A stretch of 64,000 nt of DNA from DATHTC01 sp963746805 (GTDB lineage: Bacteria > Actinomycetota > Thermoleophilia > Gaiellales > Gaiellaceae). The notes beneath the pieces were generated by a model. That model saw only the letters and a list, made by a program, of their open reading frames with translations, was not told where the DNA came from and did no database searches. This document shows positions 35,359 through 42,681 of this stretch, piece by piece (position 1 is the stretch's first letter; each line of letters starts with the position of its first letter). Made by a program: the position numbers and the translations under genes. The stretch is taken from NCBI GenBank assembly GCA_963746805.1, contig CAVVCQ010000008.1, positions 1,240,001 to 1,304,000 of the forward strand, read 5' to 3'.

Positions 35359-35837
35359 CGCCCGGGCTGCGGCGGCAGCGGGCAGCTGACGAACGGTTGC
35401 CCGCGCAGGAGGCAGGCGAGCTTGTACGCCTCGCAGCCGGTGCAGAAGCCGGTCACCGCGGCGAGGAGCGCGAGCGCCGTGACGAGCGCGCCGAGGGCGA
35501 AGCCGAGCACGGTCAGGCCGGCCGCGTACGCGAGCGCCGCGGAGCCGAGGACGACGAGGCCGACGGCGTTCGCGAAGCGCGGCGGCCTCGCGTCCTCGAG
35601 CGGGCCCTCGCCGTACCGCGGCTGCAGCACCTCGAACCAGAGCAGGCAGGGCAGGCAGTAGCGGCGCCCGAAGCGGAGCCCGACCGCGAGCTGGAGCGCG
35701 AGGAGCGCGAGCAGCCACCACCAGCCGGTGGCGAGCGCGAGGAGGGCGACGAGGCCGACGACGGCCTGGTTCGTGCGCGGGCCGCGGGAGTCGATCACGT
35801 CGAGGTCGCGGTACGGGTCGGCGACGCGTGACTTCAT
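35355..35837 (-). CDS. DUF4395 membrane protein
   Basis: A 160-residue protein with four hydrophobic segments and several conserved cysteines: RRYCLPCLLWFEVLQPRYGEGPLEDARPPRFANAVGLVV, and TGFCTGCEAYKLACLLRG near the C-terminus. The N-terminal VDxR/DPRGPRTNQ-like segment and two CxxC motifs match DUF4395, a membrane family often near thioredoxin or sulfur genes, whose function is not known to me. ATG 35837 is chosen because the hydrophilic start MKSRVADPYRDLDVIDSRGPRTNQ is typical. It converges with the sulfur operon. Confidence 0.75.
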   Translation of the reverse strand: MKSRVADPYRDLDVIDSRGPRTNQAVVGLVALLALATGWWWLLALLALQLAVGLRFGRRYCLPCLLWFEVLQPRYGEGPLEDARPPRFANAVGLVVLGSAALAYAAGLTVLGFALGALVTALALLAAVTGFCTGCEAYKLACLLRGQPFVSCPLPPQPGR

Positions 35838-35912
35838 TTCGGGAAGTATTGCGGGACCCGCGATGTGCACGCCGCAGCCTCCGTGCATGAGACGGCCGGA
35901 ACTGCCACGGCC

Positions 35913-35924
35913 GGTGTCAGACAC
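35913..35924. repeat. GGTGTCAGACAC palindrome
   Basis: GTGTC-A-GACAC is a perfect short palindrome in the gap before repeat A. Similar GGTGTC/GACACC ends occur in some REP-like and transposon-end sequences, but no transposase is nearby. Confidence 0.3.
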
Positions 35925-35969
35925 TGAGCACGGTGTTCCGATCCAAGCGCAACCGCGTCTCGGCCGGCT

Positions 35970-36215
35970 CGGACGGGCGGGATCGCCGCGTGCCCGTTCA
36001 GGGGACGTGCCGCCGTCACGACATGCCGTGCCGGATGCTGGCCGGAGCGCCGCCGCAGGTGCGCGCGCGGAGGCCGTTCGAGCTGCCGGCCACTGCAACG
36101 AGAGACGGCCACGAGGCCGGAGGGCGGTTCATCCGCCCGGGAGGCCACGCAAGCGCCACTCGAAGCCCTGAGGTAGAAGGAGGGGTCCCGTAGGGGAACC
36201 ATGGGTTCCCCTACG
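35970..36215 (+). repeat. Structured dispersed repeat, copy A
   Basis: About 246 bases fill most of the 390-base gap between 35837 and 36229. The copy starts with a degenerate hairpin (GACGGGCGGGAT arm), continues with a block almost identical to copy B (about 64 of 65 positions around CACTGCAACGAGAGACGGCC and GGGCGGTTCATCCGCCC), and ends in a perfect 12-base-pair hairpin with an ATG loop at 36189-36215. Copy B lies inverted at 42316-42585. Hairpin stem differences between the copies are compensatory. The first 130 bases of the gap (35838-35969) hold only the short GGTGTCAGACAC palindrome. Confidence 0.8.
36189..36215 (+). other. Perfect terminal hairpin of repeat A
   Basis: CGTAGGGGAACC, loop ATG, GGTTCCCCTACG. 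In copy B the third pair is T-G/C-A swapped to G-C (CGTGGGGGAACC / GGTTCCCCCACG), so the stem is preserved. Confidence 0.75.
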
Positions 36216-36228
36216 CTACGCGGCGCCC

Positions 36229-37159
36229 GTGGCGCGCCTGCTCCCGATCGCGCTCGTCGTCGCCCTGCTCGTGGGCACGGCCGCCGCGTTCGCCGTGACG
36301 GAGCGCCTGAAGCTCGTTCGGAGCCCCATCGCCGCGCCTGAGATCGACCGCGTGTTCTCGCCCGTGTGCGACTGCGAGCGGGACGAGGCGGCGATCGCGT
36401 TCCGGCTGCGGGAGGGCGATCGCGTCGACCTGCAGATCGTGGACGGCGACGGCGACGTCGTCCGCACGCTCCTCGAGTCGCGCAGCCAACCCGCGGGGCG
36501 CCTCGAGGCGAGCTGGGACGGGCGCGACGACGCCGGCGACGTCGTCCCGGAGGGCGCGTACCGGCCGCGCGTCCACCTGGCACGGCAGCGCCGCACGATC
36601 GTGCTGCCGAACCCGATCCAGGTCGACGTCACGGCGCCCGTCGCCGAGCTGGTCTCGGTCGACCCGACCGTCTTCTCGCCGGACGGCGACGGCCGCTCCG
36701 ACAAGGTCACGGTGCAGTACCGGATGAGCGAGCCCGCGAACGCGCTCCTCCTCGTCGACGGGCGAGCAGCGCGTCCGCACCCGGTTCGCGCCGGTCGAGG
36801 GAAAGCTCGACTGGTTCGGGGTCGTCGACGGCAAGCCGCTGCGCCGTGGGAGCCACCGGTTGCAGGTCATGGGCGTCGACCGCGCGGGCAACCGGTCGCA
36901 GGCGACCGAGGAGACGAGGGTCCGGATCCGCTCGATCGATCTCGCCCGCGCGCTCGTCCGCGTGCCCCCGCGCGTCCGGTTCGGCATCGGCGTCGACACG
37001 GATGCCGCGTCGTACCGCTGGCGCTTCGCCGGCGGCACGGGTACCGCCAGCGGGCCGCTCCTCGTCCTCCGCGCACCCGTCCGGCCGGGCCGGTACACGC
37101 TGTTCGTCGAGGCGAACGGGCGCGGCGACCGCGCCACGGTGCTCGTCCGTGCACGCTGA
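36229..37159 (+). CDS. Secreted/anchored FlgD-Ig-like protein (one frameshift)
   Basis: About 310 residues after correcting an extra base near 36764. An N-terminal hydrophobic anchor (LLPIALVVALLVGTAAAFAV) is followed by FSPVCDCERDEAAIAFRLREGDRVDLQIVDGDGDVVRTL, SWDGRDDAGDVVPEGAYRPRVHL, TVFSPDGDGRSDKVTVQYRMSEPA and RRGSHRLQVMGVDRAGN. These are FlgD/CHU_C-type Ig domains, common in extracellular actinobacterial proteins. No catalytic motif is seen. It sits directly after repeat A and overlaps the O-antigen ligase gene by 11 bases, so an envelope role is likely. Confidence 0.72.
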
Positions 37160-38579
37160 GCTCGCGCAGATCGGCGGGATCGTGGGCGCCGCCGGGCTCG
37201 CGATCCTCCTCCTCGCGCCGGCGGGCCGCGTGCGGCTGGTCGGCCTCGTCGCCTGGGCCGCCGGGGGCGCGGCCCTCGCGGCCTCGCTCGCGCCGGGCGG
37301 GCGCGGTGTCCTGATCGCCGCGGCCGGCGCGGCCGCGGTGGTGGGCGCGGTCGTCCTGGCCGTGCTCTTCCTCCGCTGGCCGTGGCTCGTGCCCGTGCTG
37401 ACGCTCGCCTGCGTCCCCGCCCGTGTCCCGGTCGCCCTCGAGGGGGAGGACGCGAACCTCCTGCTCCCGCTGTACGGCGTCGTGGCGGGCGTCGGCCTCG
37501 CGCTCGGCTGGGAGCTCCTGCGCGGCGACCGGCGCGCGCGCGAGCTCGGCCCGCTCGCGTGGCCGCTCGCGGCCTTCGTGCTGTGGTCGGCGCTCTCGCT
37601 GGCGTGGTCGCCGGACGTGCGCGAGGGCGCGATCGACCTCGGCGCGTTCCTGCTCCCCTTCTCGATCCTCGCGATCGCGATCGGCCGGCTGCCGTGGAGC
37701 CGGCGCTGGCTCACCTTCCTGTTCGCACAGCTCGTGGCGATGGCCGCGGTGATCGCCACGATCGGCGCCTACCAGTGGGTCACGCGCGACGTCTTCTGGA
37801 ACCCGAAGGTCATCGTCGGGAACGCGTACGCGCCGTTCTACCGCGTCAACTCGGTCTTCTGGGACCCGTCGATCTACGGGCGCTTCCTCGTCGTCGCGAT
37901 CATCGCCTGTCTCGTCGTCGTGCTCGCACGACCCGCGCTGAACGTCGCCGCCGCGGCGAGCGCGGGGATCGCGGTGCTGTGGGTCGGGCTCGTGCTCTCG
38001 TTCTCGCAATCGAGCTTCGTCGCGCTGATGGTCGCGGTCCTCGGCGGGGCGACGTGGGCGTGGGGACGGCGGGCGCTGGTGCCGCTCGCCGCCGTGGCCG
38101 TCCTCCTCGTGCTCGTCGGATTCTCGGCGCCGAGCGTCCGCGACGAGTTCCGGGACGACCTCGACCGTGCGACCAGCGGCCGGTCGAGCCTCGTCGGCAA
38201 CGGCGCGCGGATCGCGCGCGACAACGCCGTCGCCGGAGTGGGCCTCGGCGGCTTCCGGCGCGAGTACGCGGAGCGGACCGGGCTCCGCGGCGAGGAACCG
38301 AAGCGGGCGGCGTCCCACTCGACGCCCGTGACCGTCGCGGCCGAGGGCGGAGTCCCCGGGATCCTGCTCTACGGCTGGCTGCTGCTCGCCGCGCTCGTCG
38401 TCCCGCTGCGCCGCGCCTCCGGTAGCTTCGCCGGCCGCGTCTCCCTTATCGTCGGCCTCGCGCTGATGGCCATCGCCGTGCACAGCCTGTTCTACGACGC
38501 GTTCTTCGAGGACCCGCTGACGTGGGGCCTCATCGGCGTCGCGTCGGTCGTCGGCTCCTGGCGGGGCGACGGCAAGTGA
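37149..38579 (+). CDS. O-antigen ligase/Wzy-type polysaccharide polymerase family protein
   Basis: A 476-residue polytopic membrane protein with about eleven hydrophobic segments. The Wzy_C/O-antigen ligase signature region is in the central-to-C-terminal part: WDPSIYGRFLVVAIIACLVVVLA, VLWVGLVLSFSQSSFVALMVAVLGG, and the periplasmic loop SGRSSLVGNGARIARDNAVAGVGLGGFRREYAERTGLRGEEPKRAASHSTPVTVAAEGGVPGILLYGWLL, which contains the conserved H-x-x-x-x-x-x-A-E-x-G pattern. It would join lipid-linked glycan to an acceptor or polymerise it. GTG 37149 overlaps the previous gene, and its stop is coupled to the deacetylase. Confidence 0.85.
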   Translation: MHAELAQIGGIVGAAGLAILLLAPAGRVRLVGLVAWAAGGAALAASLAPGGRGVLIAAAGAAAVVGAVVLAVLFLRWPWLVPVLTLACVPARVPVALEGEDANLLLPLYGVVAGVGLALGWELLRGDRRARELGPLAWPLAAFVLWSALSLAWSPDVREGAIDLGAFLLPFSILAIAIGRLPWSRRWLTFLFAQLVAMAAVIATIGAYQWVTRDVFWNPKVIVGNAYAPFYRVNSVFWDPSIYGRFLVVAIIACLVVVLARPALNVAAAASAGIAVLWVGLVLSFSQSSFVALMVAVLGGATWAWGRRALVPLAAVAVLLVLVGFSAPSVRDEFRDDLDRATSGRSSLVGNGARIARDNAVAGVGLGGFRREYAERTGLRGEEPKRAASHSTPVTVAAEGGVPGILLYGWLLLAALVVPLRRASGSFAGRVSLIVGLALMAIAVHSLFYDAFFEDPLTWGLIGVASVVGSWRGDGK

Positions 38580-39211
38580 TCGACGGCTGGAAGCGCGTCC
38601 TCGTCCTCGCCCCGCACACCGACGACGGCGAGTTCGGCGCGGGCGGGACGATCGCGCGGCTCGTCGAGGGCGGCGCCGAGGTGCGGTACGTCGCCTTCTC
38701 GATCGCCACGCGCTCGCTCCCGGAAGGGTTCGCCCCCGACACCCTCGCCCGCGAGGTGCGCGAGGCGACGGCCGAGCTCGGGATCCCGGAGGCGCTGCTC
38801 GACGTGCACGACTTCGACGTCCGCACCTTCCCCGCCAACCGGCAGGAGATCCTCGAGCTCCTGATCGGGCTGTGGGAGGAATGGCGGCCCGACGCGGTCT
38901 TCCAGCCGTCGCTGCACGACATCCACCAGGACCACCAGACGATCGCCGCCGAGGGCCTTCGCGCCTTCAAGCGTACGACGATCCTCGGCTACGAGATCCC
39001 GTGGAACAACTTCGACTTCTCCTACCAGGCCTACGTCGCGCTCGAGCGTCGGCATCTGGAGCGGAAGACGGCGGCACTGGCGCGCTACGCGTCGCAGCAG
39101 CACCGGCGCTACTCCGATCCCGAGTACATCTGGAACGTGGCCAGGACGCACGGGATCAACGTCAACCGGGAGTACGCCGAGGTGTTCCAGGTCTACCGGA
39201 TCGTCTCGTAG
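38576..39211 (+). CDS. PIG-L family deacetylase
   Basis: A 211-residue LmbE-like protein. Zinc ligands are visible: LAPHTDDGEFGAGG (PHxDD) near residue 12 and PSLHDIHQDHQTIAAEGLRAF (HxxDH) near residue 110. The family removes N-acetyl groups from GlcNAc-containing molecules: mycothiol/bacillithiol precursors, GlcNAc-PI or glycans. Located after an O-antigen ligase and coupled to it by GTGA, it probably deacetylates a glycan, although thiol biosynthesis (MshB-like) cannot be excluded. No MshA/MshC neighbours are present. Confidence 0.86.
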   Translation: MIDGWKRVLVLAPHTDDGEFGAGGTIARLVEGGAEVRYVAFSIATRSLPEGFAPDTLAREVREATAELGIPEALLDVHDFDVRTFPANRQEILELLIGLWEEWRPDAVFQPSLHDIHQDHQTIAAEGLRAFKRTTILGYEIPWNNFDFSYQAYVALERRHLERKTAALARYASQQHRRYSDPEYIWNVARTHGINVNREYAEVFQVYRIVS

Positions 39212-39228
39212 GCGGCGACGGCGCGGCT

Positions 39229-39245
39229 GGGGACGTATCGTCCCC
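39229..39245 (+). other. Perfect hairpin between deacetylase and protease genes
   Basis: GGGGACG, loop TAT, CGTCCCC. It lies 17 bases after the deacetylase stop and 31 before the protease ATG, and could be a terminator for the former or an operator for the latter. Confidence 0.4.
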
Positions 39246-39275
39246 GATACCAGGAACGACGAGAGGGAGAGCTCT

Positions 39276-40088
39276 ATGACTCGAAAGGCATTGCTGGTCG
39301 CGCTCGCGCTTGCGACGTGCGTGACAGGCCTCGTCGCGACGGCGGCCCTGGCGATCGTCGGGGGCGAGGTCGACACCGTGCACAAGAACGTCGGGCTCGT
39401 GCGCTTCACGACGGCGGACGGCAGGTTCCGTTGCTCCGGCACGCTGATCTCGCAGACGGTCGTGCTCACCGCCGGCCACTGCACCGAGGGCCCGGCGACC
39501 AACGTCTACGTCTCGTTCGACGACGCGCTGCAGCCCGATCCGCTGCAGGCGGGCATCACGCCGGCCGAGAAGGCGGCACGCGAGGCGCGCTACATCAAGG
39601 GTACGGCCCATCCGGATCCCGGCTGGAACGGCAAGCTGTCGATCTCGAAGCAGCACGACCAGGGCGTCGTCGTCCTCGACGCGCCGGCGTCGTCGAAGTG
39701 GTCCGGCATCACGCCCGCTCCGCTCCCACCGGTCGGCTACCTGGATCGGAACCAGGGCGCGCTGAAGAACGAGACGTTCACGCTCTCCGGCTATGGCGTC
39801 GACATCGGCGACAAGAAGGCGCAGATCGTGATCCGCGAACGGCGGATGACCACGTCGTATCTGAAGAACGTCCAGAGCGAGGTCGTCGTCTTCCAGGTCA
39901 ACGACAGGGACTCGAAGGCCGGAGGCGGGTCGTGCTTCGGCGATTCCGGCGGGCCGGTCTTCGTCAACGGTTTCGTCCTCGGCGATGCGTCGTACGTGAA
40001 CTCGCTCACGTGCAACGCGACCGGCAGCTATCAGCGCACCGACACCGTGTACTCGCGCAACTTCCTCAACAGGTTCCTGGGCCCGTAG
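39276..40088 (+). CDS. Secreted trypsin-like serine protease
   Basis: A 270-residue S1-family protease. The signal peptide MTRKALLVALALATCVTGLVATAALA is followed directly by IVGGEVDT, the classical mature N-terminus, so there is essentially no propeptide. The catalytic triad is visible: TAGHC (His), the Asp of KQHDQGVVVLDAP, and SCFGDSGGPVFVNG (Ser). Cysteines pair as expected around the His and Ser. Specificity is not obvious because the S1-pocket residue region is divergent. Start ATG 39276 follows GAGAGGGAGAG. A terminator hairpin follows the stop. Confidence 0.9.
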   Translation: MTRKALLVALALATCVTGLVATAALAIVGGEVDTVHKNVGLVRFTTADGRFRCSGTLISQTVVLTAGHCTEGPATNVYVSFDDALQPDPLQAGITPAEKAAREARYIKGTAHPDPGWNGKLSISKQHDQGVVVLDAPASSKWSGITPAPLPPVGYLDRNQGALKNETFTLSGYGVDIGDKKAQIVIRERRMTTSYLKNVQSEVVVFQVNDRDSKAGGGSCFGDSGGPVFVNGFVLGDASYVNSLTCNATGSYQRTDTVYSRNFLNRFLGP

Positions 40089-40113
40089 CCGGGCTCTGAC
40101 GCCGGAACGACGG

Positions 40114-40138
40114 AAAGCCCCCGGCCTCCGGGGGCTTT
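40114..40138 (+). terminator. Intrinsic terminator after the protease gene
   Basis: AAAGCCCCC, loop GGCCTCC, GGGGGCTTT followed by CTTCG. It is a stable 9-base stem with flanking A/T, the clearest rho-independent terminator in the window. Confidence 0.8.
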
Positions 40139-40156
40139 CTTCGTCTCGGAGGGAAG

Positions 40157-40303
40157 ATGGCGGCGATGGCCACCTGTCCGCGCTGTCGGACGCCGCTCGG
40201 CCCGCTCCCGGTGACCGGCGGCGCGCTTGCGGGCGGCGTGCTGGCGGGCGCCCTGCGGCTGGTGCAGGGCGCGTCGCTTTCCCGGCGGCGTCGGGCGCGG
40301 TAG
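40157..40303 (+). CDS. Small hypothetical protein with CxxC motif, 48 residues
   Basis: ATG 40157 is preceded by CGGAGGGAAG, a good ribosome site. The product begins MAAMATCPRCRTPLGPLP (a zinc-ribbon-like Cys-x2-Cys) and continues with a Gly/Ala-rich hydrophobic stretch (ALAGGVLAGALRLVQG) and a basic end (SLSRRRRAR). It resembles the short leader of a zinc-ribbon/glycine-zipper protein. It sits between the protease terminator and the PLDc_N gene. I do not recognise a family, and its function is unknown. Confidence 0.5.
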   Translation: MAAMATCPRCRTPLGPLPVTGGALAGGVLAGALRLVQGASLSRRRRAR

Positions 40304-40338
40304 CGTCCGTCCGTCAGCGAACGAGAGGAAGCGAGCGA

Positions 40339-40572
40339 ATGGGCGGGTTCTTCTGGGTCATCGGCGTGCTCGTCGTCATCGCCTGGGTGGTGGCAGTCGT
40401 CGACATCGTCAGGAAGCGGCACACGCGCACCGGCCCGCAGACGGCGGCCTGGATCCTGCTCGTGATCATCATCCCGATCGTCGGGACGGTCACGTACTTC
40501 CTCGTCAACGGCGCGTTCGGCTCCGGCGGGTCCGGGACGCGGGACCCGGACGCGACCCGGTTCGGCCGCTAG
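40339..40572 (+). CDS. Small membrane protein with PLDc_N (phospholipase D N-terminal) domain
   Basis: A 77-residue protein with two membrane helices (FFWVIGVLVVIAWVVAVVDIV, AAWILLVIIIPIVGTVTYFLV) joined by RKRHTRTGPQT. This is the PLDc_N module normally found before the catalytic part of cardiolipin synthases, here standing alone as in many actinobacteria. It is preceded by GAGAGGAAGCGAGCG as ribosome site and a TAGCGT box at 40301. The stand-alone form has no known activity. Confidence 0.8.
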   Translation: MGGFFWVIGVLVVIAWVVAVVDIVRKRHTRTGPQTAAWILLVIIIPIVGTVTYFLVNGAFGSGGSGTRDPDATRFGR

Positions 40573-40575
40573 GGC

Positions 40576-41445
40576 CTAGGCCGGCTCGGCGAAGGCGCAC
40601 GGCCGGTCGTCGCCGGCGAACGGCGAGCGGCCGACCTTCAGCACGAGGTAGTCGCGCTCGTCGAGCTCGAGCCGCGTCCCCGGGTCGGGCGGCGCACCGT
40701 CGGCCGCGACGACCGTGTAGCGAGCACCGGTGCGGACGAAGACGACGTGCTCGGTCGCGAGGGCCGGCTCCGGCTCGCGCCGGGCCTCCTCGAGCCCGGC
40801 CAGGCGCTCCTCCGCCTCGACCCGCGCCTGCTCGGACGCGGCCAGGCGCTCGGCCGCCTCCTCGATCTGCACGTACGCCGCCGCGAGTGTCCGATCGCGT
40901 GCCGCGAGGACGTGCCGCACCGCGTCGCGCTCGTCGCGCAGCTCGTCGGCGAGGCGCTGCCACCGCTCCACCTGCTCCATCAGCTCCGCGGCGAGGTCGG
41001 GCTCGTCGGGGCGCTCGAGCGGCAGCTCGTGGACGACGGCGCCCTCGGACGGCTCCTCCGGCTCCGGCTCGTCGGGTACGGCCTCGAGCAGCGGACGCGG
41101 CGCGGGCGCGACGGCAACCGCGTTGATGGGCGCCGGGGCGTGCTGGCGCGCCGGCCCGCCACGACGTGGCCGGCGGCTGGCGATCTGCGAGCGGAGCCCG
41201 GTGCCGAAGCCCGCCTCGAACTCGATCCGCCCGCCGACCTGCTCCGCGAGCGCGTCCTCGATCGCGGGCCGCGAGGCGAGGCCGCTGCGAACGAGGATCT
41301 CGCCGAGGAGGCCGCCCTTCGTCCGCTGCGTCTCGAGCGCGTCCTCGAGCTCGACAGGCGAGACCAGCCCCTTGCGGAGCAAGAGCGCGCCGATGCGCGT
41401 CCGCGGTCCGGGTGCCGCACTCACCGTAGATGGAGGTATCGGCAC
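40576..41445 (-). CDS. MshEN/GspE-N domain protein with coiled coil
   Basis: A 289-residue protein. Residues 15-80 form a type II secretion/pilus ATPase N-terminal (MshEN-like) domain: RIGALLLRKGLVSPVELEDALETQRTKGGLLGEILVRSGLASRPAIEDALAEQVGG. A Pro/Glu-rich linker leads to a long coiled coil (LAAELMEQVERWQRLADELRDERDAV to ERLAGLEEARRE) and a small C-terminal beta domain (VVFVRTGARYTVVAADGAPPDPGTRLELDERDYLVLKVG). There is no ATPase domain, so it may act as a c-di-GMP or adaptor sensor. A pilin gene lies 5.5 kb away. It is divergent from the ferritin-like gene. Confidence 0.7.
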   Translation of the reverse strand: MPIPPSTVSAAPGPRTRIGALLLRKGLVSPVELEDALETQRTKGGLLGEILVRSGLASRPAIEDALAEQVGGRIEFEAGFGTGLRSQIASRRPRRGGPARQHAPAPINAVAVAPAPRPLLEAVPDEPEPEEPSEGAVVHELPLERPDEPDLAAELMEQVERWQRLADELRDERDAVRHVLAARDRTLAAAYVQIEEAAERLAASEQARVEAEERLAGLEEARREPEPALATEHVVFVRTGARYTVVAADGAPPDPGTRLELDERDYLVLKVGRSPFAGDDRPCAFAEPA

Positions 41446-41482
41446 GAAGACGGCTCGGCTGAATGGTTTTCGCGACTGCGGT

Positions 41483-41488
41483 TAGGGT
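41483..41488 (+). promoter_or_regulatory. -10 box TAGGGT before the ferritin-like gene
   Basis: TAGGGT ends 6 bases before ATG 41495 with no Shine-Dalgarno, a leaderless arrangement. Confidence 0.45.
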
Positions 41489-41494
41489 GTCGGC

Positions 41495-42313
41495 ATGGAG
41501 ATGCAGGAGCTCGTCGACGACGTCGTCGCCCATCCCGAGGACGCGCGCACCCAGGGCGTTTTCCGCTTCTACGAGCTGGCGAAGCGCGCCGAGTGGCGGA
41601 CGAGCGACCTGCCGTGGGGCGAGGTGCCCCCGATCCCGGAGACGAACGGGACGCCGCAGAAGATCGCCCGACGCCGCGACATCTGGCGCTCCGTCATCAC
41701 GCAGCAGCTCCAGGCCGACTCGCTCGCCGTCGAGATGGCCGCGCAGCTCCTCTCGCTCGCGCCGCACATCGAGGCGAAGATGTACTACACGACGATGGTG
41801 CAGGACGAGGCCCGGCACGTCGAGGCCTGGTTCAAGCTCATCCGCGAGGCGGGCGGCGAGGCGGAGCGCGATCCGTACCTCGACAAGCTCGCGTCGATGT
41901 TCCTCGACCTCGACACGCTCGAGGAGAAGGTCTTCCTCATGCAGGTCTTCTACGAGCGCCTGATCATCCCGCGCTTCCGCCTGATCGCCCGGTCGTCGCG
42001 CGGGACGGTGCTCGAGGATCTCTGCAACCGGCTCACGATCGACGACGGCATCCACCACGGCGCCGGGATGGCGTACGAGCGCGTCCTCCTCGAGGGCGCC
42101 GGCCGGAAGACGAAGAACGCGCTCGTGAAGCGCGCGCAGGAGATGCTGCCGCTGTTCGTCGACCACACGCTCTGGCGGCCGAAGGAGCGGGCGTTCATCG
42201 GGCGCGCGATGCATCAACGCGACCTGGCGCGCCTCAAGGCGGAGATCGAGGACGGCGTGCGGCTGGCGGCGTCGCTGGGGATCGACGTGGGCGAGATTCA
42301 GGTGCCTGTGTAG
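41495..42313 (+). CDS. Ferritin-like/R2-type diiron protein
   Basis: A 272-residue, mainly helical protein. Metal-binding motifs of the ferritin-like superfamily appear: QLQADSLAVEMAAQ (first Glu region), YYTTMVQDEARHVEAWFKLI (ExxH), FYERLIIPRFRLIARSS, and DDGIHHGAGMAYERVL. This resembles R2-like ligand-binding oxidases and N-oxygenases more than ferritins, but the exact ligand set was not fully traced. A mono-oxygenase or oxidase role is possible. It stands alone, with its own leaderless-type promoter. Its stop lies 3 bases before repeat B. Confidence 0.7.
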   Translation: MEMQELVDDVVAHPEDARTQGVFRFYELAKRAEWRTSDLPWGEVPPIPETNGTPQKIARRRDIWRSVITQQLQADSLAVEMAAQLLSLAPHIEAKMYYTTMVQDEARHVEAWFKLIREAGGEAERDPYLDKLASMFLDLDTLEEKVFLMQVFYERLIIPRFRLIARSSRGTVLEDLCNRLTIDDGIHHGAGMAYERVLLEGAGRKTKNALVKRAQEMLPLFVDHTLWRPKERAFIGRAMHQRDLARLKAEIEDGVRLAASLGIDVGEIQVPV

Positions 42314-42315
42314 GG

Positions 42316-42585
42316 CGTGGGGGAACCCATGGTTCCCCCACGAGCCCCCTCCTTCTACCTGAGGGCTTCGAGGCACGTCTGCGTGGCCTCCCGGGCGGAT
42401 GAACCGCCCTTCGGCCTCGTGGCCGTCTCTCGTTGCAGTGGCCGGACACGGTGGTGTGGCCTGCGCGCGCGCACCTGTCGGTGCGGGCGCTCCGGCCAGC
42501 GACCGGTTCTCATCGGCACTGGCGTGTCGTGACGGGCGGGATGCGCTGTGCCCCTGGACGGGGCACGCGGCGATCCCGCCCGTCC
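42316..42585 (-). repeat. Structured dispersed repeat, copy B (inverted relative to copy A)
   Basis: About 270 bases filling most of the 368-base gap between 42313 and 42682. Read on the minus strand it begins with a long hairpin (12-base GACGGGCGGGAT arms plus 7-base GTGCCCC/GGGGCAC inner arms, 42531-42584), passes through the conserved central block, and ends in a perfect 12-base-pair hairpin with ATG loop (42316-42342). Similarity to copy A is close to identity for about 65 bases and moderate elsewhere. The remainder of the gap (42586-42681) has an AAGCGAC/GTCGCTT inverted repeat and the promoter of the next gene. Confidence 0.8.
42531..42584 (-). other. Long hairpin of repeat B
   Basis: GACGGGCGGGAT pairs with ATCCCGCCCGTC (12 base pairs), then an internal loop and GTGCCCC/GGGGCAC (7 base pairs) around a 5-base loop. 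In copy A only part of this stem remains. Confidence 0.7.
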
Positions 42586-42615
42586 GATTGGTGCGGGGCC
42601 CTGAATACGGCTTGA

Positions 42616-42650
42616 AAGCGACTTAGTGACAGACTGTTGCTTTGTCGCTT
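42616..42650 (+). other. Inverted repeat AAGCGAC/GTCGCTT
   Basis: Seven-base arms around a 21-base AT-richer spacer, located 32 bases upstream of the GFA gene start. It could be an operator, or part of the flank of repeat B. Confidence 0.3.
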
Positions 42651-42669
42651 CGAAGGCGTCTTCGCGCGG

Positions 42670-42675
42670 TAGGTT
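42670..42675 (+). promoter_or_regulatory. -10 box TAGGTT before the GFA gene
   Basis: TAGGTT ends 6 bases before ATG 42682; no Shine-Dalgarno is seen. Confidence 0.45.
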
Positions 42676-42681
42676 TCGGCC

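Noticed and set aside
36100..42440. A conserved peptide frame (MVP-x-R-x-PSFYLRAS, VASRADEPP) antisense to repeat A and along repeat B
   Set aside because: Stem-preserving substitutions and the changes outside the core fit a structured repeat better than a protein; no ribosome site and different frame ends in the two copies.
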